Notes: generated by a model not told the origin, from the sequence alone. Counted from the stretch's first letter, positions 41,476 to 52,868 are shown. The stretch: DNA of 64,000 nucleotides from Notolepis coatsorum (GCA_963971535.1 OZ020590.1:153678034-153742033), one strand, 5' to 3'. Made by a program: numbers and translations.

Positions 41476-42985
41476 CACGCTACTATCTCCAGCCTCATCC
41501 TTCTATCTCCAGCTACTATCTCCAGCCTCATAAATCAAATCAAATCAAATTTATTTATAGGGCCCGACAACACACGTTAATGTCCCCATGGGCCGTACAG
41601 GTCTTCTTTAAACAAGTCAAGAAGAAAACATAACACTAAGTCAAGAACAGAACAAGAACACCATAAGGTCCAAACATTTTTAGATGAATGCAAATAAATG
41701 AAAGAATGCAAGCACTCCCAGACATACCCCACGCGAAGGTAAGGAAAAACTCACTAAAACCTAACAATAGGGAAAAAAGCTCCACAGGCAGTGTGGAGGA
41801 GAGAAACCTTAGAAGGGCCATTCAAGGGGGGATCTCCCTTCTTAGATGTTGGTGATAGTAGTGTTGCAGACGGACAGTTGGTAAGCATGCACTCATGTGT
41901 GTGGTGAAACACAGATGAGTGCATGCAATAGCAACTGTACATTTTGAAAGATTAAAGATAGAGCTAATAGCGATAGCAACTGAACATTTTGAAAGATTAA
42001 AGATAGAGTTGATAGCGGATCTATTTGAGGCACAGGGGCGGCGCAAAGAGGGTCATGCATCTATCTCCAGCTACTATCTCCAGCCTCATGCATCTATCTC
42101 CAGCTACTATCTCCAGCCTCGTGCATCTATCTCCAGCTACTATCTCCAGCCTCATGCATCTATCTCCAGCTACTATCTCCAGCCTCATGCATCTATATCC
42201 AGCTACTATCTCCAGCCTCGTGCATCTATCTCCAGCTACTATCTCCAGCCTCATGCATCTATCTCCAGCTACTATCTCCAGCCTCATGCATCTATCTCCA
42301 GCTACTATCTCCAGCCTCATGCATCTATCTCCAGCTACTATCTCCAGCCTCATGCATCTATCTAGAGCTACTATCTCCAGCCTCATGCATCTATCTCCAG
42401 CTACTATCTCCAGCCTCATGCATCTATATCCAGCTACTATCTCCAGCCTCATGCATCTATCTCCAGCTACTATCTCCAGCCTCATGCATCTATCTCCAGC
42501 TACTATCTCCAGCCTCATGCATCTATCTCCAGCTACTATCTCCAGCCTCATGCATCTATCTCCAGCTACTATCTCCAGCCTCATGCATCTATCTCCAGCT
42601 ACTATCTCCAGCCTCATGCATCTATCTCCAGCTACTATCTCCAGCCTCATGCATCTATCTCCAGCTACTATCTCCAGCCTTATGCATCTATCTAGAGCTA
42701 CTATCTCCAGCCTCATCCTTCTATCTCCAGTTACTATCTCCAGCCTCATGCATCTATCTCCAGCTACTATCTCCAGCCTCATGCATCTATCTAGAGCTAC
42801 TATCTCCAGCCTCATGCATCTATCTAGAGCTACTATCTCCAGCCTCATCCTTCTATCTCGAGCTACTATCTCCAGCCTCATGCATCTATCTCCAGCTACT
42901 ATCTCCAGCCTCATGCATCTATCTCCAGCTACTATCTCCAGCCTCATGCTTCTATCTTGAGCTACTACAGTATCTCCAGCCTCAA
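41476..42985 (+). repeat. 33-bp minisatellite, about 28 units plus an outlying start
   Basis: Unit ATGCATCTATCTCCAGCTAC then TATCTCCAGCCTC. Variants replace TCCAGC by TAGAGC or TCGAGC, or ATGCAT by ATCCTT. Two units at 41479-41530 are separated from the main array (42048-42985) by an insertion. The period of 33 keeps frames open on both strands (MHLSPATISSL, and RCMRLEIVAGD on the other); these are not genes. Confidence 0.95.
41531..42046 (-). mobile_element. Insertion splitting the minisatellite, probably a retroelement 3' end
   Basis: Starts with four AAATC units and ATTTATTTATAGGGCCCGAC, the look of a minus-strand retroelement tail. Near its end a 39-bp word (GATAGCAACTGxACATTTTG, then AAAGATTAAAGATAGAG) is duplicated (41927-42008). 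No coding part recognised. Confidence 0.55.
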
Positions 42986-43265
42986 CGCCTCTGATGCTCG
43001 TAACAGCTGTCGGGCACAAAGTGACTCTCTATTCATGACCGCAGCAGCATATGAGGGGAGTGGAGTGAAGTGGAACTCCATGGTGCCGTGATGCAGTGCA
43101 GATCCAGGCGTACTGTCTGTCAGCCACCGTGTCAAACCGACAACTGAAGTAGATTAATCCGCAGCTTCCTCTGAATCTGCACAATGGCCAACAAGAGGTT
43201 TCGCACAGGGACTTGGTGTGAAACTTAAGGAACACGCCTTAAAGGAACATCATTGGACATCATTG

Positions 43266-43805
43266 GACGCTCTTAAAGAGCACCTATACGGGAGGCTGCA
43301 ATTCAAAACTGGCCACCGTAAATGTCCAACCCCCCCCCACCCCCTCCTAATAGACAGTCTCCTCCCCACCATATGTATATATTCTCTCCCCACCGTATGT
43401 ATATTTCTCTCCCACCCACCCACCCCCTCCTAATGTACAGTCTCCTCCCCACCATATGTATATATTCTCTCCCCACCGTATGTATATTTCTCTCCCACCC
43501 GCCCACCCCCTCCTAATGTACAGTCTCCTCCCCATCATATGTATATACTCTCTGTTAGGATCTATGGGTAACAGTACTGTATATTTACATATCGTATATG
43601 TCACAAATGTAACAGTACTATATACCTGTATGTCCCTATGCCATAAATGTCACTATGAATTGAAAATGGGGGACCCTGATGTAAACAAGACAAACGTCTT
43701 TCTCTGGTCTGCATCCCCTTAACAATTGTGTGTATTGAGCCGTACTGTATTGTACCCATTCTGCAATCTGTTAAATAAAGTTTTCATTAATTTCATTCGT
43801 TCATG
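43266..43805 (+). mobile_element. LINE family A 3' end with a duplicated UTR block
   Basis: Begins in the last codons of the polymerase (LKEHL) and has a 3' UTR in which a block of about 105 bp (CCTCCTAATGTACAGTCTCC and ATATGTATATATTCTCTCCC) is present two to three times (43340-43545). It ends GCAATCTGTTAAATAAAGTT and a CATT-rich tail. Confidence 0.85.
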
Positions 43806-44234
43806 TGCTTACAGTCTTCTCCAGAGTCAGACAAGAAGATACCAATTTCCTCTCTGTGCGTTCAGTAGAAAGCTAACCGGCTGCAAGCTACTGTAGCCTA
43901 GCTTAGCACAAATGAATGGAAGCGGATATTGACCAGCTATCCTAGCTGTTGGCCAAAAACACCTCTCCCAGAGTTCTAAGGTAGGCTATTGGTCCGTATC
44001 CACTTCACGTCACTGATCGCAGCCTCACCGGGGCGATTCCACTGGGTTTCATAATTGCGTCACCGACGGGTGTGTTTTCTCTTGTTCAGCTAGAGAAGCA
44101 ATATTTTTTGATAAAGAAAATGTACATTGTGCAGCTTTATAATGTTCCTTCAGCCACTGCCAAAATTGTCTGAGAAAATAATGTTTCCGATCAATTCACA
44201 CAAATGCTCCGTCGGTATGAATCTGGCGGGAAAG
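43806..44234. other. Unassigned, no gene
   Basis: The first 150 bp (TCTTCTCCAGAGTCAGACAA, GCTAACCGGCTGCAAGC) resemble the fold-back MITE family at 51797-52430. The rest is unremarkable. Confidence 0.4.
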
Positions 44235-47200
44235 TTTTCAAGTTTCAAGTTTCTTTAATAGTTGTCATACAGAAGTACAGAATACTTTCATACAAAATGC
44301 TTCTTACTGTTACGCTCCAGAGACTGTGCTAGACAAGATAGTATCAAATAACATAGTATAGCATGTAGTTTAGAAGAAGAAAATGAGGTCACAGTGTTCG
44401 GTATAGACATATGTACAATGTTCTGAGTTACCATATAATATACAATACTATGCAGTGTACTAATGTACAGTACTATATAGTGCAAAGCAGAAATGGGATG
44501 AGGTACAATTTAGGTACAATTTACAGTAAGGTGTACGAGTTGTAGTGCAATCCTTCATCAATAAATATAAAGTGTGGGGAGTGGGTGCTACAGTGTGTTT
44601 GTTTAAAGTGGGTGTGTGCTATAAAGTGTGTGGAGTGGGTGCTACAGTGTGTTTGTTTAAAGTGAGTGTGTGCGTGTGGATGTGTGTGCTATGTGCGTTT
44701 GGTGGTTGTTGTTGTGTAGGGGAGGATCTATGGTGGTTGTTGTTGTGTAGTGTTCATTCATTGTTCGTTTAGCAGCCTGATGGCCTGGGGATAGAAGCTT
44801 CTTCTGAGTTTTTCTGTGCTCGCCTTGAGACTCCGGTATCGCTTGCCTGACCGCAGCAGTTCAAAGAGGCAGTTGTTCGGGTGACTGGAGTCTTTAATGA
44901 TTCTCTTAGCCTTGCCCTTGCAACGCTTGTTGTAAATGTTCTGGAGGGTGGGGAGCCCCCCTCCAATTGTGCGTTCGGCTGAACGTGTCACTCTTTGTAG
45001 TCTGCTTCGGTCTTGTGCAGTGCTATTCCCAAACCAGGAGGTGATGTTGCCGGTCAAGATGCTCTCTATTGTACATGAGTAGAAGTTCTTAAGGATCTTC
45101 TGACTGACTTGGAACTTCCTTAGACGCCTGAGGAAGTAGAGGCGTTGTCGTGCCTTCTTCACAACACTGTCAATGTGTGTGGTCCATGTCAAGTCCTCGG
45201 ATATGTAGGCTCCGAGGTACTTAAAGCTGTTGACTCTCTCAACCGGTGCCCCGTCGATGCTGAGGGGGCTGTAGTCCTTGACCCCCGACCTCCTGAAGTC
45301 CACAATCATCTCCTTTGTTTTGCTGACGTTCAGGGAGAGGCTGTTTTCCTGGCACCATCCCGCCAGGACCTTGACCTCTTCCAGGTAGGCCCTCTCGTCG
45401 TTGGCAGAGATCAGGCCCACCACCACTGTGTCGTCAGCAAATTTGATGATTGTATTGCTACTCCGCTGAGCCACACAGTCGTGTGTGTACAGGGAGTAGA
45501 GGAGGGGACTCAGAACACAGCCCTGGGGGGCCCCTATGTTGAGGGTGATGGATGAGGAGGTGCAGTTGCCTGCTCTCACCACCTGGGGTCTGCCAGTCAG
45601 GAAGTCCAAGACCCACTGGCAGAGGTCATAGTTCAAGCCCAGGTCCCTGAGCTTGGCTATGAGTATGGAGGGGACTATGGTATTGAATGCCGAGCTGTAG
45701 TCGATGAATAGCATTCTCACATAGTTCCCCTGCCTCTTGTCCAGGTGTGATGCTGCTGTGTGCAGCACATGGGCTATGGCGTCCTCCGTGGACCTGTTGG
45801 GGCGGTATGCAAATTGCAGGGGGTCCATGTTGATGGGGAGGGAGGAGCAGATGTAGCCCTTTACTAGCTTCTCAAAGCACTTCATGGCTATGGAGGTGAG
45901 AGCTACAGGGCGGTAGTCGTTGAGGCAAGCAGGCTTGGATTTTTTGGGTACAGGGATAATAGTTGACTTCTTCAGGCAGGTGGGGATGACAGCCTGTTCT
46001 AAGGACAGGTTGAAGATGTCAGTGAATACTGGGGCCAGTTGGTCGGCACAGACTTTTAGGATGCGGCCGGGGATGCCGTCCGGACCTGCTGCCTTCCTGA
46101 TATTCACTTTTTTAAAGGTCCGCCTCACCTCATGCTCTGTTACCCTGAACACTGCGCCTCCATCAGCAGCCGACCCCCCCCCCCCCCCCATTGCCGTGGC
46201 TTGTGAGCTGGTGTTGTTATTACCAGCATCAAACCTCGCATAGAAGGTATTGAGGTCATTTGCTAAGGAGATGTCACTGTTCAGTTTGAGGGAGGCGCCT
46301 TTGTAGTCTGTCATCGTTTTGAGCCCCTGCCACATAGCTCTAGAGTCAGCTTGTTCAAACTGGAGTTCAATTTTATCCCTGTAGCGCCGTTTGGCCTCTG
46401 ACACTGTCCTCCTTACGTTGTATCGCGCCACCTTGTGGTCATTCATGTTGCCTGCCACTAGGCCGTCGTTGTATGCTTTGGTGCGCTCTCTCAGAGCTTC
46501 ACGGACGGATTTGTCTACCCAGGGTTTTTGATTTGGGTAAACTCTCATTTTGGTAGTGGGGATTGTTTCTTCCACCATAGTACAAACATAGTTCAGCACT
46601 GTTTCCGTGTAGACATTAATGTTATCTGTGTCGCGGAACACATTCCAGTCTTTGCAGTGAAACGCAGACCGGAGCGTCTCCTCTGACGTCAAATCCCATT
46701 TCTGCACCTCTCGCGAGACTACAGGAGTACTTTTGATTCGCTGTTTGTACATTGGTGAAAGAAAGATTGACGCGTGATCTGATTTACCAAAGCCACTATC
46801 AGAATGAGCCTTGTAGCCACCTTTAAATTGTGTGTAACAGTGATCTAGGATGTTACCGCCTCTGGTGTTGCAAGACACATGCTGATAGAAGTCAGGTAAT
46901 ACCTTTCTCAGATTGGCGCTATTGAAATCACCCAGAACCAAAATGGCGGCGTTAACGTTTGCCGCTTGTATTCTATTTACCTCGTTGTGGAGTCTGGAGA
47001 GCGCAACGTTGTTCCTGGCTTGCGGTGGAATATACACTCCGATCAGGATGATCGCTGTTAACTCCCTCGGGAGGAAGAAAGGACGACACTTGATGGTTAT
47101 ATATTCAAGGTCTGGGCAGCAGTGGCTCGATAGTTCCTTCACGTTGCCTGGATCGCTCCAATTGTTGTTCAACATGAAGGCTATTCCACCTCCACGCTGT

Positions 47201-47760
47201 TTGCCGGATTCTGCTGTTCTATCCTTGCGGTGAATGAAGAAGTGATCGGCTGGTTGGATTGCGTGGTCTGGGACTTCTGGCGCCAGCCACGTCTCGATGA
47301 AGCAGAAAACGTTACAGTCCCTAACGTCTCTCTGGAATTGAATCCTTGCTCGGATGTCGTCTAGTTTATTGTCTATTGATTGTACATTGGCTAGCAATAT
47401 ACTGGGTAGTGGTGTCCTGTGCCGCCTGGTTCTCAGCCTGTTACGGACTCCAGCTCTCTTTCCTCGCCGTCTGGGTCCTTTGTCCCTGGGGGCGAGATCC
47501 GGTCCTGATGTCCTCAAGATCTCAACAGGCCATTGTTGCGGTTCAGAGAGCTGATCCAGTGAGTAATCCAGTCGGTAAGTTTCCCGTAATCCAATGTCTA
47601 TAAGTGACTGACGGTCATACACATTAAATGCACCTACTGTTGGTACAGACAAAACTCTTAAAACTATAAATATTAACAAAAGTATGCACAGTCTCGACGG
47701 AGCGCACAGACAGGCAGCCGGTCGTAGCGGCGCCATCTTTCATAGTGCGTGGGCGTGGGC
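44235..47760 (-). mobile_element. Rex1-like LINE, near full length
   Basis: Contains one uninterrupted ORF of 992 codons and a 3' UTR of about 520 bp rich in TGTGTGT words. It ends in short AACTTGA repeats (44239-44255 on the plus strand as CAAGTTT). The 5' side ends soon after the ATG. An intact frame, endonuclease and polymerase motifs and preserved 3' end make it a candidate for a recently active copy. Target duplication not resolved by eye. Confidence 0.88.
44758..47736 (-). CDS. Rex1-like LINE ORF: endonuclease-reverse transcriptase, 992 residues
   Basis: Cleaves target DNA and copies its RNA there (target-primed reverse transcription). The apurinic-like endonuclease spans about residues 110-330: LLANVQS (114-120), ETW (148-150), GVYIPPQ (233-239), LGDFNSA (268-274), LDHCY (297-301), KSDHAS (318-323). 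The reverse transcriptase spans about 530-800: KAAGPDGIPG (548-557), DYRPVALTS (607-615), QFAYRPNRST (641-650), catalytic LFIDYSSAFN (676-685), GAPQGCVLSPLLYSL (735-749), catalytic FADD (766-769). The C-terminus carries IIKDSSHP and ends FYPQAIRLLNEQ, typical of the family. Residues 517-522 are a Gly run coded by a C homopolymer on the plus strand (46176-46190). The N-terminal 100 residues are hydrophobic then basic, and poorly conserved in the family. No stop or frameshift. Confidence 0.92.
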   Translation of the reverse strand: MAPLRPAACLCAPSRLCILLLIFIVLRVLSVPTVGAFNVYDRQSLIDIGLRETYRLDYSLDQLSEPQQWPVEILRTSGPDLAPRDKGPRRRGKRAGVRNRLRTRRHRTPLPSILLANVQSIDNKLDDIRARIQFQRDVRDCNVFCFIETWLAPEVPDHAIQPADHFFIHRKDRTAESGKQRGGGIAFMLNNNWSDPGNVKELSSHCCPDLEYITIKCRPFFLPRELTAIILIGVYIPPQARNNVALSRLHNEVNRIQAANVNAAILVLGDFNSANLRKVLPDFYQHVSCNTRGGNILDHCYTQFKGGYKAHSDSGFGKSDHASIFLSPMYKQRIKSTPVVSREVQKWDLTSEETLRSAFHCKDWNVFRDTDNINVYTETVLNYVCTMVEETIPTTKMRVYPNQKPWVDKSVREALRERTKAYNDGLVAGNMNDHKVARYNVRRTVSEAKRRYRDKIELQFEQADSRAMWQGLKTMTDYKGASLKLNSDISLANDLNTFYARFDAGNNNTSSQATAMGGGGGSAADGGAVFRVTEHEVRRTFKKVNIRKAAGPDGIPGRILKVCADQLAPVFTDIFNLSLEQAVIPTCLKKSTIIPVPKKSKPACLNDYRPVALTSIAMKCFEKLVKGYICSSLPINMDPLQFAYRPNRSTEDAIAHVLHTAASHLDKRQGNYVRMLFIDYSSAFNTIVPSILIAKLRDLGLNYDLCQWVLDFLTGRPQVVRAGNCTSSSITLNIGAPQGCVLSPLLYSLYTHDCVAQRSSNTIIKFADDTVVVGLISANDERAYLEEVKVLAGWCQENSLSLNVSKTKEMIVDFRRSGVKDYSPLSIDGAPVERVNSFKYLGAYISEDLTWTTHIDSVVKKARQRLYFLRRLRKFQVSQKILKNFYSCTIESILTGNITSWFGNSTAQDRSRLQRVTRSAERTIGGGLPTLQNIYNKRCKGKAKRIIKDSSHPNNCLFELLRSGKRYRSLKASTEKLRRSFYPQAIRLLNEQ

Positions 47761-47837
47761 GTAGCGGGCTGTTGTTGCTGCTCAGGCCAGACTGGAAGGA
47801 ATGATATAAATAGCTTGAAGAAAACAACGGCCATCAT

Positions 47838-48010
47838 TTAGATTAGAATGATAGAATAGAATAGAATAGAATAGAATAGAAATACTTTATTTATCCAGAG
47901 GGAAATTCGGCACTACACATCGCTCACATTAAACGGTAAACATTTAGGTAGTCAGAAACAAAAGTCATGAATAATAAGACGAATAAGAATAAAAATACGA
48001 ATAAAATACA
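47838..48010 (-). mobile_element. LINE 3' end with (TTCTA)n tail
   Basis: The plus strand reads AGAATAGAATAGAATAGAAATACTTTATTTATCC then AGAGGGAAATT, the reverse complement of a fish LINE 3' end with a pentanucleotide tail. It stands at the 5' side of the Rex1-like element. Confidence 0.65.
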
Positions 48011-49840
48011 GGATATACATTTTTCTATGTTATGTATATGTAGCAGCCTGAATATTCTACAAAGTATTCAGTAGTGCTAACTAACTGTTACTTTCCCTGT
48101 GTGTGTATAACGTGTGATTAACAGTGTTCCTTTGGATAGCCTAACAGTGTTCCTTTGGATAGCTCGCCCAGTCTAACGACGAGGTGAGGTGCTACTCTTC
48201 TCCGGCTGCAGTATGGATTACTAACAATAACATTGAGCCCTTTTTCCCTTTCTGGAGCGGTCCTTGAGTGGGACCAGTGGACGTTGCCAGCAGGGGGCGG
48301 AGTGGCAGTGGTGGCAGGTGGAGCGGAGGAAAGAGAAGCAAGCAACGAGGAAGAGGGAGTTACCTGGAGGCAAAGGGAGTAGGAAGCTCTCTTCGACATT
48401 GGACTTGACCGTGATCAGTCGCAGTTACAGTGGGCGGGCTCTCAAACGAGCCCCGTTGTTGGAGAGCCTCGTCGGAACGAGCGGCGGGTGACAAGAAGAG
48501 TGCCCCGTTGGAACGAGCAGCGGGTGATGAGAAGTACTTGCTAGTGACGGGTTATCCTAGAAGTATCAGCGATAGTGTGTGAGTAAGAGATATCGAACCG
48601 AAGGACTAACGTCTAGAGTTAACGAGACTAACGTCTAGCGTTAGCGGGTTATAGTAGTTACTGTGTGCAGTGTATTAGTATGCTGCTAGCGGCTCCGTCT
48701 GACTTGAGTAGACTACCGGGCGCGCAGCGCTGAAGAGACCGGTGGTATAGCCAGCCACGTTGCGTTAGCAGTGTAACCGATATAGCAGGAGGGTGCATCC
48801 AGACCCGAAGCTTAGCTGTGTTTAGGGTAGCAACAGTATTAGCTTGCGCGACAGAAGCAAGCCAGCAACAGCAGTGGTGGACGTTTCCCAGACAGTACGG
48901 AGGACGCCTCTTCCCACCAGCAGAGGACGCCATCCAGCACGCTCCTCCAGCCAACCACTGCCTATGCTGTTCGCCCAGCCTGCTGGCTGTGCTCGCGGGA
49001 TCGCCGACGCCATCTTGTCACCTGGACGAGCCATCTTGGCTAAGTACTAACGGTACCACGTGTATCAACAGCAACGTCCATTCAAGTGAACGCTAACAAC
49101 CAGTGTCTAAGGGGTACCCTGAACAATTTAAGCCGGCTTAGGTTAGGTTTTCTTTTGGTAACGTGGGCCCACATTTACTTATTTGAACTCCCAATGTGTC
49201 TCTATTTTATGCCTGGGTTCCCCTAGTACAAGCGGGGTGTTTTAATGTATTGATCATGCGGTGCCTACGGTGGGAAGAGCTTCCCCTACATTATAATAGC
49301 AAGAGCACCCGGTGCCATGTATTAATAAATACAGTGTTAAGTGTAATGGATAACATGCCCAGGCTTCAGTAAAAGCAGACATTATTGGGATCATTGTGTG
49401 TGTCTGTTTCTTCCAATTTCCATTTGCTATTCTAACCCCTGGGTAAATATTGTGACTGCATAATTATTTAACCCTTACACCCCATTCACAGAATAGCATT
49501 TGAAGGGTCTATACAGGTGGTCAAGGAAGGGTACTGCTTAAAGGGAAGCCCAATAATACTATTGAACTGACAGTCACTGGGTGTGGGAGGGCTGTCGGAG
49601 GTACTGGGGGAAGTGAGGGTGTGTGGGGAGCTACTGCTGACCGCCTTGGAAGGCGAGGGAGACCAGAGTACCAGTCCTCAGGTTAGTAAATCCTGGGCCC
49701 CATCCACTCCAGCTGCAAGCCCTCCAGAACGACGTTCCGGGCCAAAGACGGGGGTACTTATAGGTCCAATACTATAGTATCCTACTACCCAGTGTCTGTG
49801 TAATACTACTCCCACAAGCAGGGATAATCCACCCTTCTAC
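48011..49840. other. Unassigned; possible solo LTR-like sequence
   Basis: No coding frame I trust. A short direct repeat (CAGTGTTCCTTTGGATAGC, twice at 48121-48163) and purine-rich sequence at 48300-48380 are present. Poly-A-like signals occur near 49322 (ATTAATAAATACAG), followed by T-rich sequence. This resembles the R/U5 part of an LTR, but no matching partner or ends are visible. Confidence 0.3.
48287..48300 (+). promoter_or_regulatory. CTCF-like motif
   Basis: CCAGCAGGGGGCGG matches the CTCF core closely. Sequence match only. Confidence 0.4.
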
Positions 49841-50840
49841 ATATATATGTAACGGATGGTACCGTGAAGCGCAGTCACAAAGGACTTCAGATGTTGTGAA
49901 GTGACTGGGGTGAGTAGCGGTGCTGTGGCCTATGGGTTAAACTCACTCTCGTCCTCAAAAGACACATAGACACATTACAAAGCAGTGAATTCACCTCTTG
50001 GTATAGCGATCTGTGCTGTCGCCCGCGGTGTGGGAGCAGGCACGTGCACACATAGAGGCCAAGGGGTGCCTGAGCACCTGCCTTTTTGAGCCTCATTAAA
50101 AAAGTGCCCTTTTTGATTTTTTTTTTTTTTTTTTTTTTACCGTTACGCATATAGACTGCCCTTCCAACTGAAAAATGTCAGGATAGAATCAAAATATTAG
50201 GGACAGAGAGAGAGATGCCCCATATTCCATTGCAGTTTGCACGGCCTCCTCCGCGGACCTATATATTTTATGCATAGCGTGGGTGGTGATGATGATGATG
50301 ATAGAAACCGCTGTGGCGCATACAGTTGAATGCTGGTATTACACTCATTGAGGGACACGAAGAAGTCAAGTCCGATGGGATTTGGGAATCTCAAATACAA
50401 ATCGGGATTGGAATAAAAAATGCATTTATATTAAACAATACAGAATATACAGCACTTCTTGGGGCTGTAGGGTAATCACTTATTCCCTCCCCCCTAGACA
50501 TTTATGGAGATGTATGGGCCTTTTAAGTCAGTGATAAAAGTGTCTTTCAAGGATAAGTGAGCTCCTGCACTGATTATTATAGTTCAATATTCAATATTTG
50601 ATCACCAAAACCCCCCAAAAAAGCATAAAAAGGGGGCCCCCCGCCCGAAAAGGGCCCTTAAAAATCGTGCTCGCGCGCTACGCGCGCTCGGTTAAGATAT
50701 ACACACAAGTATAGTGCCCTTTTCAGCCTTTGAGCACCTGCCCCTCTAAAGTCCTGTGCACGTCCCTGCATGGGAGACCCGGGTTTGAAACTCCCTCGGG
50801 GCATCAAAGGTGACAATGTCACAACCGTTACATATATATA
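49841..50840. mobile_element. MITE with ATATATATGTAACGG termini, split by a second MITE
   Basis: The left end is ATATATATGTAACGG and the right end its reverse complement (CCGTTACATATATAT). The interior halves include TGGGAGACCCGGGTTTGAAA (50771-50790), a tRNA-like box B region. A separate element interrupts it at 50037-50768. Confidence 0.65.
50037..50768. mobile_element. hAT-type MITE (CAGGxACGTGCAC termini), nested
   Basis: The left end is CAGGCACGTGCACACA. The right end, read inward, is CAGGGACGTGCACAGGAC, with the GAGCACCTGCC and GCCC blocks shared beyond. Flanks TGTGGGAG and CATGGGAG agree in six of eight bases, as for an old 8-bp duplication. It contains a 24-T run near 50119 and a GC-rich palindrome (GCTCGCGCGCTACGCGCGCT at 50670). 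No transposase. Confidence 0.7.
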
Positions 50841-50934
50841 AAATATACAGTAAGTGTACAGTAAAAAGTGTAAAATTTTACAATGTTGATTTAAAAGTAA
50901 ATGTCCAGGAAGATTAGATAGTACTGTCACCCTG

Positions 50935-51400
50935 TGCTCAGTGATGCAGTGAGGGACAGACTGATGTGTTATAGAGTCTGATGGCTGTCGGAATGAAGGA
51001 CTTCCTGTGCCGTTCAGTGTTGCAATCTTGGGAGTCTTAGTCTAACACTGAACATGCTCCTTCTATCAGCCAAGTCCGTGTGTATAGTGGGTGGGAGGGG
51101 TTGTCCATGATGGCATGGAGCTTAGCAAGGCTCCTCCTCTCCGACACCACTGCCAGAGTCTAGCTCCACCACCCCTACCCCGTTACTGGCCTTCCTGACC
51201 AGCTTATCCAGCCTGTTTGTGTCCCCCGCTCTCAGTGCGCTGCCCCAGCAGTTCACAGCGTACAAGGCGTCCGCCACCACCGACTCATAGAACATCCTCG
51301 ACATCCTTGTACAGACGTTGGAGGATGTGAGGCACCTTGACAGCGTCTGCGACACGTTGTTTGCTATTTCTGCTCATCTCCTCATTACTTTGGATATGAG
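50935..51400 (-). pseudogene. LINE reverse-transcriptase C-terminus, minus strand
   Basis: Minus frame 51122-51355 reads RMFYESVVADALYAVNCWG and DTNRLDKLVRKA, the C-terminal motif of a common fish LINE polymerase. Beyond the stop, degraded frames still read HHGQPLPPTIHTDLADRRS. It is a decayed fragment only. Confidence 0.7.
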
Positions 51401-51410
51401 GAGGATTAAG

Positions 51411-51547
51411 TGCAAACTGTCTTTAATGGAAACAAGACAAACGTCTTTCTCAGGTCTGCATCCCCTTAACAATTGTATGTATTGAGCCGTACTGTATTGT
51501 ACCCATTCTGCAATCTGTTAAATAAAGTTTTCATTCATTCATTCATT
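51411..51547 (+). mobile_element. LINE family A 3' tail
   Basis: ACAAGACAAACGTCTTTCTC, GCATCCCCTTAACAATT and AATAAAGTTTTCATTCATTC. Only the last 130 bp are present. A short minus-strand piece of the same family (AGCCATCCTAGGTAGTCAAA) follows at 51549. Confidence 0.85.
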
Positions 51548-51796
51548 CAAGCCATCCTAGGTAGTCAAAGTGGGCTATTTACACTGTAGGAATGCAGGAC
51601 GTGTAGACAGTTGTCGAGTCGAATCCCTTTACTTCCGAACATGAAATAAATAACGTCAGTAGTTACATCCTTTTACCTCTAAACATAGAAGTCAGTTAGC
51701 CATTGAATAGTTACATTCAATGGCTACAGCCAACATGTAAACATAAACAAAACTAGTTTCCCAGAATGCCTAGTTTCTTCACTCTGAACCCAGAGT

Positions 51797-52302
51797 CTTA
51801 AAGGAAAACTCCAACATTTTGGGAAATTAGCTTATTTGCCATCTACCCTGGAGTTAGACAAGAAGATACATACCTTTTTCTTCTCTGTGCATGCAGTAAG
51901 AGTAGGAAGACGTTGGGAACTAGGCTAATGGAGGAACCTACTTCCAGTGACTGACGCTAAGCTAGGCTAATGGTGCGCGTCTTCCTACTCCTACTGCATG
52001 CACAGAGAAGAAAAATGTATGTATCTTAACACTCCAACATTTTGGGAACCCTGGAGTTAGACAAGAAGATGCATACCTTTTTCTTCTCTGTGCATGCAGT
52101 AGGAGTAGGAAGACGTTGGGAACTAGGCTAATGGAGGAACCTACTTCCAGTGATTGACGCTAAGCTAGGCTAACGGTGCACGTCTTCCTACTCTTACTGC
52201 ATGCACAGAGAAGAAAAATGTATGTATCTTCTTGTCTAACTCCAGGGTAGATGGCAAATAAGCTAATTTCCCCAAATGTTGGAGTGTTCCTTTAAAGGAG
52301 CC
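51797..52302. mobile_element. Fold-back MITE with internal duplication
   Basis: The left arm (TTAAAGGAAAACTCCAACAT, GCTTATTTGCCATCTACCCT) is the reverse complement of the right arm (AGGGTAGATGGCAAATAAGC, TGTTGGAGTGTTCCTTTAA). Between them the block with TCTCTGTGCATGCAGTA and GACGTTGGGAACTAGGCTAA occurs twice, each followed by its own inverted copy. The whole can fold into a long hairpin. No coding sequence. Confidence 0.8.
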
Positions 52303-52609
52303 GTAACTTTGCTCAGGGTTTGGTGAATGTTTATATGTCCCAAGTGGGTCACCACAACACCAACATTATGGGAAAAGCTCTTACTGTCTTCTCCAGACTC
52401 AGACAAGAAGATAGCCTATCTTAGAGTTTTAAGATAGGTCGATACGAAACGTAAATATATTATTCATATATAGATATAACATAACATACATTATATTATG
52501 TACCTTTTTTCTGTGGTCGATTAAGGACTTTATTTACATTTTCTGATGAGACCGCATTGAGGTCACGGGCAACTCAGTCATGTGAATCAGTAGGTATTGC
52601 TGATTGGCT
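52303..52609. other. Unassigned, no gene
   Basis: Contains a word related to 43815 (TGTCTTCTCCAGACTCAGACAAGAAGATA, split across 52387-52415) and AT-rich sequence; nothing else seen. Confidence 0.4.
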
Positions 52610-52868
52610 CAAAGTCTTCGGACTATATCTCTCCTGAATGTAGAAGGTAAGATGTTCTTTAGTATAGTGGCACAGAGGCTAGCAAACTATCTAGAAAGGA
52701 ATTGTTTAGACACCACAGTGCAGAAAGCAGGAATCCCAGGGTTTTCCGGATGCATAGAACACACAAGCGTGATATGGCACCAGATTCAATTAGCCAAGAT
52801 AGAGAAAAGAAATTTAAATGTGGTATTTCTTTTTTACCTGGCAAATGTGTTCGTTTCGGTAAGGTGAT
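52610..52868 (+). pseudogene. Fragment of a non-LTR reverse transcriptase (second family)
   Basis: The frame 52604-52867 reads RTISLLNVEGKMFFSIVAQR, then VQKAGIPGFSGCIEHTSVIW and HQIQLAKIEKRNLNVVFL. This corresponds to the fingers and palm entry of an RT family seen in fish and invertebrates. The catalytic aspartate region has decayed (YLANVFVSV). It is unrelated to LINE families A and B in sequence. Confidence 0.6.

Noticed and set aside
42021..43019. Open frames of over 300 codons on both strands at the 33-bp repeat
   Set aside because: Period divisible by three and a stop-free unit; no start context, signal or domain.
45920..46243. Plus-strand ORFs across 45.1-47.6 kb
   Set aside because: Antisense shadows of the intact Rex1-like ORF.
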